Part shown: positions 51,679 through 59,274 of the stretch, piece after piece
Layout of the letters: every line of letters begins with the position of its first letter
How positions within the stretch are numbered: the first letter of the stretch is position 1
Assembly (NCBI RefSeq): GCF_902728235.1
Contig: NZ_CACVBO010000001.1
Span: 2,070,001-2,134,000 of the forward strand
Length of the DNA: 64,000 nucleotides
Direction: 5' to 3'
Source of the DNA: Lentimonas sp. CC4
GTDB lineage: Bacteria > Verrucomicrobiota > Verrucomicrobiia > Opitutales > Coraliomargaritaceae
The notes under the pieces: model-generated
Told to the model about the DNA's origin: nothing
The model's database searches: none
The model's input: only the letters and a program-made list of their open reading frames with translations
Translations under genes and position numbers: made by a program

Positions 51679-52342
51679 GAGGGGCGGCAGTGTTCCGAAA
51701 AACTTTCTGGAATTCAACTGCTAAACGCGCTTTTACGATGGCGAGGTCAATTGGTTCGCCTAGCTCAGCTTGCATTGAGGTGACGGTGCCATCGGTAATG
51801 CCACAAGGCACGATCCCTTTGAAGTGGTTCATGTCGGGATTCACATTGAGGGCAAATCCGTGGTAGGTGACCCAGGTGCGCACGGCCACTCCGATTGCGC
51901 AGATCTTACGCTCACCGAGCCAGATGCCGGTCTTGCCTTCGCGGCGGGCGGACTGCAGGCCGAAGGTCGCGAGTGTGCGGATCACGACTTCTTCGAGATC
52001 GCGTAAATAGGCATGCAGGTCGCGGCGTTCTTGCAGTGAAATGATCGGGTAGCCCACAATTTGGCCAGGGCCGTGGTAGGTGATGTCGCCGCCGCGGTTA
52101 CTGCGGATGACGCTGACACCTTGGGCTGTGAGTTGTGCTTCATTCCAGATCAGGTGCTGATCGGCACCTTTGCGCATGCCGATGGTATAGACGGGGGCGT
52201 GCTCGGTAAATACGAGTGTGTCGGGCGCTTGATTGGCTCGTCTGAGATCGACGAGCGTTTTTTGCCGCTCAAAGGCGTCCTCATATTCGGTGCGTCCCCA
52301 GTCGATGGTGTCGAGTGGGGGGATGTCACAGTTCTTAATCAT
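51665..52342 (-). CDS. lipB: Octanoyl-ACP:protein octanoyltransferase
   Basis: A 225-residue enzyme that moves octanoyl from ACP to the lipoyl domains, the step before LipA. The family motif NRGGDITYHGPGQIVGYPI is present. The catalytic Cys is in GIVPCGITDG and the paired Lys in GERKICAIGV. TIGMRKGADQHL and GFALNVNPDMNHF complete the pattern. It is the first gene of the lipB-lipA operon. The 20 bases directly upstream of its start carry CTCTTATTCGTAATCTTAAT, a sequence repeated twice near 61.8 kb. Confidence 0.96.
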   Translation of the reverse strand: MIKNCDIPPLDTIDWGRTEYEDAFERQKTLVDLRRANQAPDTLVFTEHAPVYTIGMRKGADQHLIWNEAQLTAQGVSVIRSNRGGDITYHGPGQIVGYPIISLQERRDLHAYLRDLEEVVIRTLATFGLQSARREGKTGIWLGERKICAIGVAVRTWVTYHGFALNVNPDMNHFKGIVPCGITDGTVTSMQAELGEPIDLAIVKARLAVEFQKVFRNTAAPHEQP

Positions 52343-52456
52343 ACTCTTATTCGTAATCTTAATCTAAGTTGATGCACTGACTGGGGCCGGCTGCTTTAGC
52401 TACCGAATGGTTGAAGCCTCCGAGACGGTCCGCTTCTGTGAGGGATTAAGAGTCAG

Positions 52457-52479
52457 AATGGAAGAGTGCCTCTTCCATT
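52457..52479 (-). terminator. Perfect hairpin at the end of the pseudo-PhoD gene
   Basis: AATGGAAGAG / CTCTTCCATT, 10 bp with a TGC loop, overlaps the stop codon of the gene ending at 52478. No T run follows on the minus strand, so termination would be weak or Rho-assisted. Confidence 0.45.
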
Positions 52480-53812
52480 ACTTTTCGGCAGGCTGGAGCT
52501 GGCTGGCTTGGATGGTGCGTTGCCAGAGTTCTTTGCCTTCCATACTCATCACTTTGATGCTGATCGCGCGGTCTTCTTCGGGGCCGGTGAAGTCGAGCAG
52601 TGCGAAGTGGCGTTCGAAGGTGCTAGTGCCGGGCATGCGGAAGAAGTTTAGCTCGTCCTGATTTTCCTTCGGGTTCGCAGTGAGTGGCCCGAGTGTCAGG
52701 TCGAACAGGTTGTAGCTGTTGGCGTGCACGAGTCGGGTGAGCTCGCCATAGTATTTGCCGCCACTGATGAAAAAGAGGCCTGCGATACGCTCGTCGCGGA
52801 GCATTTGCAGGAGGTCGGAGTGCTCGCGTTCGGCGTAGCTGAGATTGCTACGGTTGTCGGCGGGGTTGAGGATCGGTGCGCCAGCGACGATGACTTTAAA
52901 GGTGGCGGTGCTGTTGATGATCTCTTGGCGGAGCCACTCGATTTGCGCTTTGCCGAGCATTTCAGGTAGGTGATGGCTGCTCGCGGCGTCGTCGCGGTAG
53001 CTACGAGTGTCGAGCATGAAGAAATCAACGTCGGAGCGGCGGAAACGTGTAGTGATGCCGTCTAGGCTGACGACTTCGACTGGCTGAGGCCAGTAGGCTT
53101 TAAAGCTGTCTTCGGCGTGCTGGCGGTAGGAGTAAAACTTGCCAGCGTTTTCGGTGCCGTAGTCGGCGTGACTCCAGGTTGCGTAATGCGGAAGGCTGGC
53201 GAGCAGCGGTTGGAGTTCGGAGACGCTGCGTGCTGTGCTGAAACGCTTGAGTGTGCCGCTTTTCGATGCCCAGTCGCTATCGCGCAGGTGGGCGGTGTTG
53301 CCTGTCCAGATCATGAGTTCGGGCTTCTCGGCAAGGATCGTGGAAAAGATCCCGTAGCCGCCGCCCAGTATTTGATAAGGTGGTTCGAAGCCTTCTTCAG
53401 TGACGTAGTGTGAGCCACCGACTGCGATCCTAAGGTCGGGTGGCGGAGTGCGGCCGAGGTAGTTGTCGGGCGTTGTAAAGGTGTTTTGATCTTCGGTCAG
53501 CTTGCCGTCGAGCTCGATGCGGTAGTTGTATTTTTTGCCTGGCTCGACTGCATTGAGCATGAGTGTGGCAGTGTTGTTTTCGGCGTATTGAGTCTCCACT
53601 GTGTGGCTCCACCGAAGTGCATCGGACTTGCCTTGCTCGGCATAGGCAACGCGCACTTTAGTGGGGGCATCGGTCTGCACCCATACATTGGCTTCGCGCA
53701 TATCGATGTGTCCGAGCATGGGGCCGGCGACGATGTCGGCTTGGAGCGCGGCGCTGGTAGCGATGAAGGCGAGGGGAATCAGTGCGGAGAGGTGGCGGGG
53801 GGATAACAACAT
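52478..53812 (-). CDS. PhoD-like secreted protein with altered active site
   Basis: A 444-residue protein with a signal peptide (residues 1-25, cut near LQADI). Residues ~28-115 are the fibronectin-like PhoD N domain (VAGPMLGHIDMREANVWVQT, VEPGKKYNYRIELDG), and the rest follows the PhoD metallophosphatase fold. The metal-binding motifs are changed: where PhoD has GDNIY there is GNTAH (171-175), WDDHDYG is WSHADYG (213-219), and SGDRHFAE-type is SGGKYYGEL (350-358). Catalysis by the usual Fe/Ca centre is unlikely, so it may be a binding protein. It is the last gene of a three-gene operon, 4 bases after the sigma-like gene. Confidence 0.86.
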   Translation of the reverse strand: MLLSPRHLSALIPLAFIATSAALQADIVAGPMLGHIDMREANVWVQTDAPTKVRVAYAEQGKSDALRWSHTVETQYAENNTATLMLNAVEPGKKYNYRIELDGKLTEDQNTFTTPDNYLGRTPPPDLRIAVGGSHYVTEEGFEPPYQILGGGYGIFSTILAEKPELMIWTGNTAHLRDSDWASKSGTLKRFSTARSVSELQPLLASLPHYATWSHADYGTENAGKFYSYRQHAEDSFKAYWPQPVEVVSLDGITTRFRRSDVDFFMLDTRSYRDDAASSHHLPEMLGKAQIEWLRQEIINSTATFKVIVAGAPILNPADNRSNLSYAEREHSDLLQMLRDERIAGLFFISGGKYYGELTRLVHANSYNLFDLTLGPLTANPKENQDELNFFRMPGTSTFERHFALLDFTGPEEDRAISIKVMSMEGKELWQRTIQASQLQPAEK

Positions 53813-53816
53813 TATG

Positions 53817-54638
53817 CTACGATACTTTGATTTTTGAATGGCGTGAGAAGTGCACGGTATTGACCATGCGATCTACGAGTGCGGGGCGCTGCATCGCCTC
53901 GGCAGCAGTGGCATCGAGTATATTGGAGAGTAGTTCTTCGCGATCTTCTAAGTTGAGCACATAGCGCATGCGCACTTCGACTAGCTCGGGGCGTAGCTCC
54001 AGCCATTGAGCTTTAATTTCCATAACTCGGGGGTGCTTGCTGGTGCGTTTGTTCAGGGCTTTGTTGGCGCTCACAGACGAGCAGGTGTCGAGCGTCGCAC
54101 TGATTGCTTCGAGGCATTCACGTTCTTCGCTGGAAAGTGATTCCCAGCTGATACTGCACAATTCGCAGCGTGCTTGAGAGAGCAGGCTGTGTAGCGCTGG
54201 TGTTTTGATGCGCATGACGAGCGCTACCCAGCGAAGTGGCCAATTGCCAAAGGCGTAGGCGAGACATGCAAAGCGAGAGGGGGCGTTGAGCAGTCGCAGT
54301 TTGGTGACGAGTGCCTGCTTTGATGTTGTCAGCTTTTGATCTGAAGTGCTGTCGATCAGTGCTTGAGCAAGCATGAATTCAAAGTCAGAGAGTCGCTCTG
54401 CGTAGGGTAGGTTTTGCCAGAGCTCGTTAAATAGCTGCGTGACGCGTGCCATGCGCAGACCGGTGGGCTCTGAAAAGGAGCAGCCAAAAAACGTCTGTGC
54501 GAGGTCGGTATAGTTGGCTGCAAGTGCCAGATATTGCTCCCGGTCACCGCGTTTAGCGGCTTTGAGGTGAGAGCGTGCCGCTTTACGGGCAGGATCTGAT
54601 CGTTTGAGCCAACAGAAGATACGGCGTATGAAACCCAT
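53817..54638 (-). CDS. Degenerate ECF-sigma-like protein
   Basis: A 273-residue soluble protein without a recognised family. The N-terminal third resembles ECF sigma region 2: AAKRGDREQYLALAANYTDL (27-46) aligns with the A-GD-EAF--L---Y pattern, and VTQLFNELWQNLP (66-78) with the QEVFL--W--L pattern, although the acidic DvtQ core is lost. A segment at ~115-160 (PSRFACLAYAFGNWPLRWVA, then RIKTPALHSLLSQARCEL) looks like region 4. An additional C-terminal helical part is present. The ATG at 54638 precedes a basic start. It sits between a conserved hypothetical and the pseudo-PhoD gene in one operon. The sigma relation is my inference from patterns. Confidence 0.7.
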   Translation of the reverse strand: MGFIRRIFCWLKRSDPARKAARSHLKAAKRGDREQYLALAANYTDLAQTFFGCSFSEPTGLRMARVTQLFNELWQNLPYAERLSDFEFMLAQALIDSTSDQKLTTSKQALVTKLRLLNAPSRFACLAYAFGNWPLRWVALVMRIKTPALHSLLSQARCELCSISWESLSSEERECLEAISATLDTCSSVSANKALNKRTSKHPRVMEIKAQWLELRPELVEVRMRYVLNLEDREELLSNILDATAAEAMQRPALVDRMVNTVHFSRHSKIKVS

Positions 54639-54658
54639 GGTCCTCTTCCTGGTTAATA

Positions 54659-55354
54659 TTAGTCTAGGTCTCCGCCGGGGCGACGTTGGCATTCTATGCG
54701 GCAGTCGCTCATCACGCGGATCCATACCTCGCGTAGGTCAAAGATACGGATGTGGTTTTCCTTGCGAAAGCCTGCAAGGAACTCCGGATCCGGATGTGTG
54801 ACTTGGTCGAGCAGGGCTAAAGTTTGGTTAAGCGCACTCAAGCTGTTCTTGAGGTGGCAAATGGTCAGGCCAAAATCACCGAGATCGATGGCCTGAATGG
54901 ATAAAAGCACGTTCATCTCGGCCTGATGCAGGCTGTTGGCATATTTCCAACAGAGTTGCGGCGAGAGATAATTCTGGCTGTGCGCCATGTAGTGTTCCCA
55001 GCTCTGGTGCAGGTAGCGGTAAAGGGCGCGAGTCACTACGATCACCGGGTGGCGGTGCAAAGTGTAAGGTGCGTCGTGAGCGTCAAAAGGTGTCTCTCCT
55101 TCGCCCTCGTCCTCGGGTTCAGGTGCGCTGAATTCGTCTGTGAGCGAGATGTCTTCTGCGTCCCAGCCCATTTGAATCGCCACTTCATCGAGGTGATTCG
55201 GCTTGTCCTTGAGACTATTGTAGATCGAAAGGAACTTGGCGGTATCTCGGTCGGAACCTGTCAGATATTTTCGCCATTGGGATTCACCCCAAGTCGGTTC
55301 GCTGGGAGTGTCGTCCCAGTTGCCGTCGGAATGTTCAAAATTTGGATCGCTCAT
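54659..55354 (-). CDS. Conserved-looking soluble protein, first gene of the sigma-like operon
   Basis: A 231-residue protein. It has an acidic N-terminal half (TWGESQWRKYLTGSDRDTAK, then a DEVAIQMGWDAEDISLTDEF stretch and an EPEDEGEGE linker at ~80). A helical C-terminal half follows with many His/Tyr/Trp residues: HRHPVIVVTRALYRYLHQSW, HYMAHSQNYLSPQLCWKYAN, then SLHQAEMNVLLSIQAIDLGD and LALLDQVTHPDPE. No signal or membrane segment. I do not recognise the family. Its stop is 20 bases before the sigma-like gene, so the two are almost certainly co-transcribed. The gap upstream to the acylphosphatase gene (55355-55527) is shared by divergent promoters. Confidence 0.72.
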   Translation of the reverse strand: MSDPNFEHSDGNWDDTPSEPTWGESQWRKYLTGSDRDTAKFLSIYNSLKDKPNHLDEVAIQMGWDAEDISLTDEFSAPEPEDEGEGETPFDAHDAPYTLHRHPVIVVTRALYRYLHQSWEHYMAHSQNYLSPQLCWKYANSLHQAEMNVLLSIQAIDLGDFGLTICHLKNSLSALNQTLALLDQVTHPDPEFLAGFRKENHIRIFDLREVWIRVMSDCRIECQRRPGGDLD

Positions 55355-55527
55355 AGTTTTCGGATCAGATCCGATGGGGCTGAATCTGTGTTCTTCCTCT
55401 CAAAAATCAACTCCCTTTTCAGTTTGAGCTGATTTTGATTTGATTGAAGAGAGAACGCATACATACATTATCAAATATAAGGCATATCTCGTGCCATTTT
55501 CGCACTAACTCCCCAATTATTCCAGTA

Positions 55528-55809
55528 ATGTCTCAAAGTGTTTTTCGTATGAACTGTTGGTTTGAAGGCCACGTCCAAGGCGTCGGCTTCCGCTACCAGA
55601 CTATGAGTGTGGCGAAGGGCTTTGAAGTTTCTGGCACCGTGCAAAATCTGCCCGACGGTCGCGTGCTCCTCTGCGCCGAAGGCGAAGAGTCCGAGGTGCA
55701 GGCCTTCCAAGAGGCAGTCGCTGACGAACTGAAGAGCTACATTCGCAAATTTGATATCAAGACCGACAGCGGTTCGCGCACCTGCCAGAGTTTCCGTATT
55801 CTACAATAA
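55528..55809 (+). CDS. acyP: Acylphosphatase
   Basis: A 93-residue enzyme that hydrolyses acyl phosphates such as carbamoyl or acetyl phosphate. The anion-binding loop is GHVQGVGFRYQT with catalytic Arg22, and the second catalytic residue is Asn40 in VQNLPDGRV. The length is typical. The ATG at 55528 is preferred because the 28 codons upstream do not look coding. It is followed two bases later by an ABC ATPase gene, so the genes are co-transcribed, although a functional link is unclear. Confidence 0.94.
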   Translation: MSQSVFRMNCWFEGHVQGVGFRYQTMSVAKGFEVSGTVQNLPDGRVLLCAEGEESEVQAFQEAVADELKSYIRKFDIKTDSGSRTCQSFRILQ

Positions 55810-55811
55810 AT

Positions 55812-56702
55812 ATGAGTCATCCAGCTATCAGTATTAAAGGTCTGACCAAGGATTTCTCCGTCGGCATGCGAGGCGTGAAGCTGCGCGCGGTGGACGATCT
55901 GAATCTAGAAGTCGGCGATAACGAAATTTTCGGTCTGCTTGGGCCGAACGGTTCTGGTAAGAGCACCACGATTAAGGTCATTCTCGGTCTGCTCGACGCC
56001 TCCGTGGGCGAGTGTAAAATCTACGGCAAGCCCAGTCATACGGTGGCGGCGCGTCATAGTGTAGGCTTTTTACCGGAAGCCCCATATTTTTACCGCTACC
56101 TCTCAGGTCGTGAGCTGGTGCGGTTCTATGCTCGAATTTGCGGAGTTTCGCGCGGTCAAATTAACGCGCAGGTCGACGAGGTGATTGAGCTTGTCGGTAT
56201 GACGGAGGCGGCGCATCGCCGCGTCGGCACTTATTCGAAGGGTATGTTGCAGCGCATCGGACTCGCTCAGGCGCTGGTGCATGATCCGCAACTGGTGATT
56301 CTCGATGAGCCCACTGCGGGCGTCGATCCGCTCGGCTCGGCAGCAATTGCAGAAATTATTCGCGAGTTGAAGCGCCGTGGCAAAACCGTGCTGCTGTCCT
56401 CGCACTTACTCGCTCAAATCGAGGGCTTGTGTGACCGCGTCGCGATTTTGCACCGCGGCAAGCTGGTGCGCGAAGGCCGTGTGGATGATTTGGTGCAGGA
56501 TAAGAATGCGGAGTCGCTCGTTGTTGAGGGGCTAAGCGCCGAGGGGCGTGCTGCGGTGGAGCAGGCAATTGCGGAACAAGGCGGGAAGCTTTGCCGGGTG
56601 GAAAAGCCGCGTTTGAGTTTGGATTCGCTCTTCTTACAGGAAGTGGAGCGTCGCGAGGCAGAGCGCAGCACAGGATCTAAGACAGAAGGAGGCGCACAAT
56701 GA
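55812..56702 (+). CDS. ABC exporter ATP-binding protein
   Basis: A 296-residue ATPase of the ABC-2 (CcmA/NosF-like) class. Walker A is GPNGSGKSTTIK, the Q-loop region VGFLPEAPYFYRYLSG, the signature YSKGMLQRIGLAQAL, Walker B LVILDEPTAGVDPLG and the H-loop LLSSHLLAQIEG. The C-terminal ~70 residues form the domain usual in these exporters. It works with the membrane protein encoded next (4-base overlap). The substrate is unknown; related pairs sit with gliding, exopolysaccharide or copper genes. Confidence 0.94.
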   Translation: MSHPAISIKGLTKDFSVGMRGVKLRAVDDLNLEVGDNEIFGLLGPNGSGKSTTIKVILGLLDASVGECKIYGKPSHTVAARHSVGFLPEAPYFYRYLSGRELVRFYARICGVSRGQINAQVDEVIELVGMTEAAHRRVGTYSKGMLQRIGLAQALVHDPQLVILDEPTAGVDPLGSAAIAEIIRELKRRGKTVLLSSHLLAQIEGLCDRVAILHRGKLVREGRVDDLVQDKNAESLVVEGLSAEGRAAVEQAIAEQGGKLCRVEKPRLSLDSLFLQEVERREAERSTGSKTEGGAQ

Positions 56703-57541
56703 GCGGATTAATTGGTTCTATTTCTCGTATTCGGCTGATCGCCGGAAACACATTCTTGGAGGCGGTTCGGCAGAAGTTTTTCAACTCGTTGCTGCTGATT
56801 TCGGTGGCGCTGGTTGCGAGCTCGACCTTCTTTCAGCAGTTCGATTTCGGCACGGGTGAGCTCAAGTTTATCACGGACTTCGGCTTTGGGGCGCTATTTT
56901 TCTTTGGCTCGATTCTATCGATTGCGGCGACGACACAGCTGTTCTTTAGCGAGATCGAGAATCGCACTGCGCTGACGATGCTGGCGAAGCCGATCTATAA
57001 GTTGGAGTTCCTTGCCGGGAAATTTCTTGGTGCGCATTTGCTGATGTTGGTCTTTACCACAGTAATAATGCTCGTGCTTGCTGGGATTCTCTACTGGCGC
57101 GAGTCGGCCTTGATGTTGCGTCTCGGTGAGGAGTTTGCCGATGGGCGATTGATCCGCTATAGCGATTTGTTTATCTTCGGTCTGCTGCAGTGGATCAAGT
57201 TTGGCATCTTGAGTGCGATGGCGCTGTTTATTGCGAGTTTCTCAAATACCAATCTCTACACTGTGGTGGTGTCGTTCTTTATGCTGATCATTTGCCAGCT
57301 GCAATATATTGCCCGAGATGCGTATTCCAGTATGGAGCAGGGAATCGGTCAGTGGTTGGTGCGTGTGCTCGGTCTGGTCTTTCCGAACTTCCAATTGTTT
57401 AACGTCGGCGATCAGCTGGTGTTCAGTGGGAGTCGTCCGCTGCCGACTAGCGCGGTGCTGCAGATCGTGGGATATGGGCTGATCTATACCGTCGCCTTCA
57501 TCCTGCTTGCCCAGGTGAATTTTAAAAAGCGGGAGATTTAG
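56699..57541 (+). CDS. ABC-2 type permease
   Basis: A 280-residue membrane protein with six predicted helices: VRQKFFNSLLLISVALVASS, then around 60-80 (FGFGALFFFGSILSIAATTQ), LLMLVFTTVIMLVLAGILY, FGILSAMALFIASFSNTN, VVSFFMLIICQLQYIA and GYGLIYTVAFILLAQVNF. The conserved ENRTALTMLAKPIYKLEFLAG lies after the second helix, as in NosY-like permeases. It pairs with the ATPase upstream. Three bases separate it from the next gene. Confidence 0.92.
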   Translation: MSGLIGSISRIRLIAGNTFLEAVRQKFFNSLLLISVALVASSTFFQQFDFGTGELKFITDFGFGALFFFGSILSIAATTQLFFSEIENRTALTMLAKPIYKLEFLAGKFLGAHLLMLVFTTVIMLVLAGILYWRESALMLRLGEEFADGRLIRYSDLFIFGLLQWIKFGILSAMALFIASFSNTNLYTVVVSFFMLIICQLQYIARDAYSSMEQGIGQWLVRVLGLVFPNFQLFNVGDQLVFSGSRPLPTSAVLQIVGYGLIYTVAFILLAQVNFKKREI

Positions 57542-57544
57542 ACA

Positions 57545-58438
57545 ATGTCTGAGAGTCGTTGCCTAACTCATCCCTTTTTCTTGCGAGTGTGCAATGTGTG
57601 CCTCGTGCTGCTGGTATTGCTCGTGTTGGGCGTGGTAACACGTCCGATTGAAGCACCAGCATGGAACCTAGTGAAAGCCGGGCAGCCTGAGATGAATCTG
57701 GAAGCGATCGAAGGGTCGCTCGGGCAAGGATTAGTGGTCGGTGTGCTGGGTGGTTTTCGCGCGGTGATGGCGGATTTCTTGTGGATTCGCACCAATACGA
57801 TTTGGGAGCGGCGTGATCGCGTGAAACTCGATGCGATGGTGCGGTTGGTCACCACTTTAGATCCACGGCCCGATTTTTTCTGGATCAATGGTGCGCGTAT
57901 GATCGCGTATGATGTGCCCAACTGGCGGATTCGCGAAGAGGGGGGCTATACGGATGTGCCGGAAAGTCGTCAGCAAGAGTTAGACCTGGAACAAGCCGAG
58001 CAGGCTTTCGTGATGTTGAAGCGTGGGCTCGAATTTCACCCAGAATCGGCCAAACTGTATCTGGAGATCGCGCAGATTTATTTGAATCGTTTGGATGATA
58101 TACCGAATGCTGCGAAGTGGTTTCTGCTCGCGTCGCAGCAGCCCTATGCGCCGTTTTTTGCTGCCCGTATTTATGGCGAACTCTTGCGCCGTCAGGGGCT
58201 AAATGCCGAGGCCTATAGCTTCCTTAAGCAGTTACATCGTGATTTACCCGACGATCCTTACGCGCAGAAACCTATCATTCTTGACCGTATTCGCGAGTTA
58301 GAGGGAGAGTTGGAAGTCCCAGTTTGGGAGCGTTTTCAGCCGCAGGCGTCTGATACAGTCGTGCCTGAAGCCAGCTTGCAGGACAAGGTGCGTGCCTTCG
58401 AGCAAGCGCATAGCCATGATCATGGGCATGCGCATTGA
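57545..58438 (+). CDS. Membrane-anchored TPR-like protein with His-rich tail
   Basis: A 297-residue protein. One membrane helix lies at about residues 16-34 (VCNVCLVLLVLLVLGVVTRP), with the rest likely outside. VVGVLGGFRAVMADFLWIR and TLDPRPDFFWINGARMIAYD are followed by TPR-like helices: EQAFVMLKRGLEFHPESAKL, YLEIAQIYLNRLDDIPNAAK and LRRQGLNAEAYSFLKQLHRD. The last residues HSHDHGHAH are a clear metal-binding tail. It is the last gene of the acyP-ABC operon and may be the periplasmic partner of the exporter. No named family is recognised. Confidence 0.82.
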   Translation: MSESRCLTHPFFLRVCNVCLVLLVLLVLGVVTRPIEAPAWNLVKAGQPEMNLEAIEGSLGQGLVVGVLGGFRAVMADFLWIRTNTIWERRDRVKLDAMVRLVTTLDPRPDFFWINGARMIAYDVPNWRIREEGGYTDVPESRQQELDLEQAEQAFVMLKRGLEFHPESAKLYLEIAQIYLNRLDDIPNAAKWFLLASQQPYAPFFAARIYGELLRRQGLNAEAYSFLKQLHRDLPDDPYAQKPIILDRIRELEGELEVPVWERFQPQASDTVVPEASLQDKVRAFEQAHSHDHGHAH

Positions 58439-58653
58439 TGAGCCTGTGTGGTATCTGGAGTCGGAGCCCTCCGGACCGGCTGAATCGACACCGATCCTCC
58501 AACGGTCGAGCACCTAAAGGAACTCGACTACGCGCGCATTGAGTTTATCGGTAGTTGCATTGAATCCGATAGTAGTAATACTAGATGACTCTAGTTGACT
58601 GCGTTAGTATTTAGTGCTATGACTGGTAGCTCACTTTAACAGAAGGAAATATT

Positions 58654-59253
58654 ATGATGATAGCATTGATTATATTAGGAGTTTTAGCCGTATTTTGTAT
58701 CGTTGTGGGGCTCTGGGTGATGGGCATCTACAATGGTCTGGTGACCTTGAGGAATCGCTTTAAAAATGCGTTCGCGCAGATCGATGTGCAGTTGAAGCGC
58801 CGCTACGATTTGATCCCAAATCTAGTTGAGACTGCGAAAGGCTATCTCTCACATGAACGCGAGACGCTCGAAGCAGTGATTGCGGCGCGTAATGGTGCGG
58901 CCTCTGCCGGGCAAGCGGCCGCTGCGGATCCGAGCGATCCGAATGCGATTAAGCAATTGATGGGTGCGGAGACCGCTTTGACCGGTGCGATGGGCAAGTT
59001 CTTCGCGCTATCGGAAGCGTATCCCGATCTGAAAGCCAATCAGAACATGATGCAATTGACCGAGGAGCTGACTTCGACTGAGAATAAAATTTCGTTTGCA
59101 CGTCAGGCCTACAACGACTCGGTGATGACGTATAACACCAAGCGCGAAGTGTTCCCGGCGGTATTGTTTTCCGGTGCATTAGGCTTTCGTGAGGCGCAGT
59201 TGTTTGAAATTACCGAAGAGCGTGAGCGCGATGCGGTAAAGGTCAGCTTCTAG
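58654..59253 (+). CDS. lemA: LemA family protein
   Basis: A 199-residue protein with one N-terminal membrane helix (residues 1-26) and the LemA coiled-coil bundle: NGLVTLRNRFKNAFAQIDVQ, LKRRYDLIPNLVETAKGYLS, HERETLEAVIAARN and TEDNKISFARQAYNDSV-type ELTSTENKISFARQAYND. The core is complete and of normal length. Function is unknown, but lemA commonly precedes an M48 protease gene, as here (21-base gap). AGAAGGA lies at good spacing before the start. The 215-bp gap upstream (58439-58653) holds an imperfect GTCGGAG/CTCCGGAC hairpin near 58461. Confidence 0.93.
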   Translation: MMIALIILGVLAVFCIVVGLWVMGIYNGLVTLRNRFKNAFAQIDVQLKRRYDLIPNLVETAKGYLSHERETLEAVIAARNGAASAGQAAAADPSDPNAIKQLMGAETALTGAMGKFFALSEAYPDLKANQNMMQLTEELTSTENKISFARQAYNDSVMTYNTKREVFPAVLFSGALGFREAQLFEITEERERDAVKVSF

Positions 59254-59274
59254 TCGATATCGTAATCCGACAAA

